From contig JAKFEW010000100.1 of the NCBI GenBank assembly GCA_036675505.1, positions 1-5,817 of the forward strand: DNA of 5,817 bases, written 5' to 3'. The position numbers and the translations under genes are program-made. Shown here piece after piece: positions 5,673-5,817 of the stretch. Every line of letters starts with the position of its first letter. Within the stretch, counting starts at the first letter, position 1. Below the pieces are notes generated by a model, which made no database searches, had not been told where the DNA came from, and saw nothing but the letters and a program-made list of their open reading frames with translations. The DNA comes from JAKFEW01 sp036675505 (GTDB lineage: Bacteria > Cyanobacteriota > Sericytochromatia > S15B-MN24 > JAQBPE01).

Positions 5673-5688
5673 TGGGTTAAGGAACCCA
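5673..5688. repeat. Short perfect hairpin upstream of the lipoprotein promoter
   Basis: TGGGTT (5673-5678), an AAGG loop, and AACCCA (5683-5688). Outer TGAC (5664-5667) and GTCA (5692-5695) extend it as an imperfect dyad. It lies about 25-45 bp upstream of the lipoprotein -10 box, so it could be an activator or repressor site. It lacks a T-tract, so a terminator role is doubtful. Confidence 0.3.
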
Positions 5689-5805
5689 CATGTCACAGAA
5701 CCTTCTCTTCTAGCGGCCAAGTCGCGGCCGGCGGATTTGGCGCGCACCTCGGGGTCCCGAGCGAGGGTCGTGGGGGCGTGGCTGTCTGCCTCGCGCGCAG
5801 GTGGC

Positions 5806-5817
5806 GAGGTCGGGATG
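5806..5817 (+). other. Possible ribosome binding site and start codon of a gene running off the window
   Basis: GAGG at 5806-5809 is followed, 5 bases later, by ATG at 5815-5817, the last three bases of the window. Nothing of the protein is visible, so this is only a pointer. The stretch 5689-5814 otherwise shows no gene. Confidence 0.15.

Noticed and set aside
5690..5713. Seven-codon open frame (MSQNLLF) after an AAGGA
   Set aside because: It could resemble a leader peptide, but there is no attenuator structure or visible downstream gene, and such short frames arise by chance.

Overview
This is a strongly GC-rich window with almost every coding third position G or C. It comes from an unidentified bacterium, very probably a Gram-negative-type (diderm) one: it carries two lipoproteins with clean lipoboxes and a signal-peptide-bearing protein that looks like an outer-membrane beta-barrel. 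The phylum cannot be fixed from these genes. There are six convincing protein genes and no RNA gene, insertion sequence, CRISPR array or long repeat that I can see.

Layout. (1) 130-1074 (+) is a beta-barrel, transporter-like exported protein with a Cys-rich mature N-terminus. Only 26 bp later comes 1101-2237 (+), an eight-repeat YVTN-type beta-propeller lipoprotein; the two look like an operon. (2) A 138-bp gap with an AT-rich patch and a hairpin precedes 2376-3959 (+), a permuted NlpC/P60 (YiiX/DUF830-like) cysteine hydrolase with a long unassigned C-terminal half. It appears to be read from a leaderless mRNA. (3) 3956-4753 (-) is a membrane fatty acid desaturase whose stop codon overlaps that of the hydrolase. 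(4) Divergent from it, 4891-5160 (+) is a small GlsB/YeaQ/YmgE-type three-helix membrane protein. (5) Convergent with that, 5179-5610 (-) is a small helical lipoprotein. The last 200 bp contain its promoter, a small dyad and possibly the first codon of another gene.

How the parts fit. All six products appear directed to, or acting on, the cell envelope: an outer-membrane barrel, a surface or periplasmic propeller, a lipid-modifying desaturase, a stress-type membrane protein, a lipoprotein and a hydrolase. The first two genes probably work together, perhaps on a metal or a metal-containing cofactor, but the substrate is unknown. The hydrolase/desaturase neighbourhood hints at lipid chemistry, which is inference only.

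Regulation. The tetranucleotide TATA, rare in this DNA, was found by eye only three times. Each copy sits at a plausible -10 position just upstream of a start codon (genes at 2376, 4753 and 5610). Two dyads lie in the divergent 4754-4890 promoter region. The first 129 bases hold no gene I can support, other than the ribosome binding site of the first gene.
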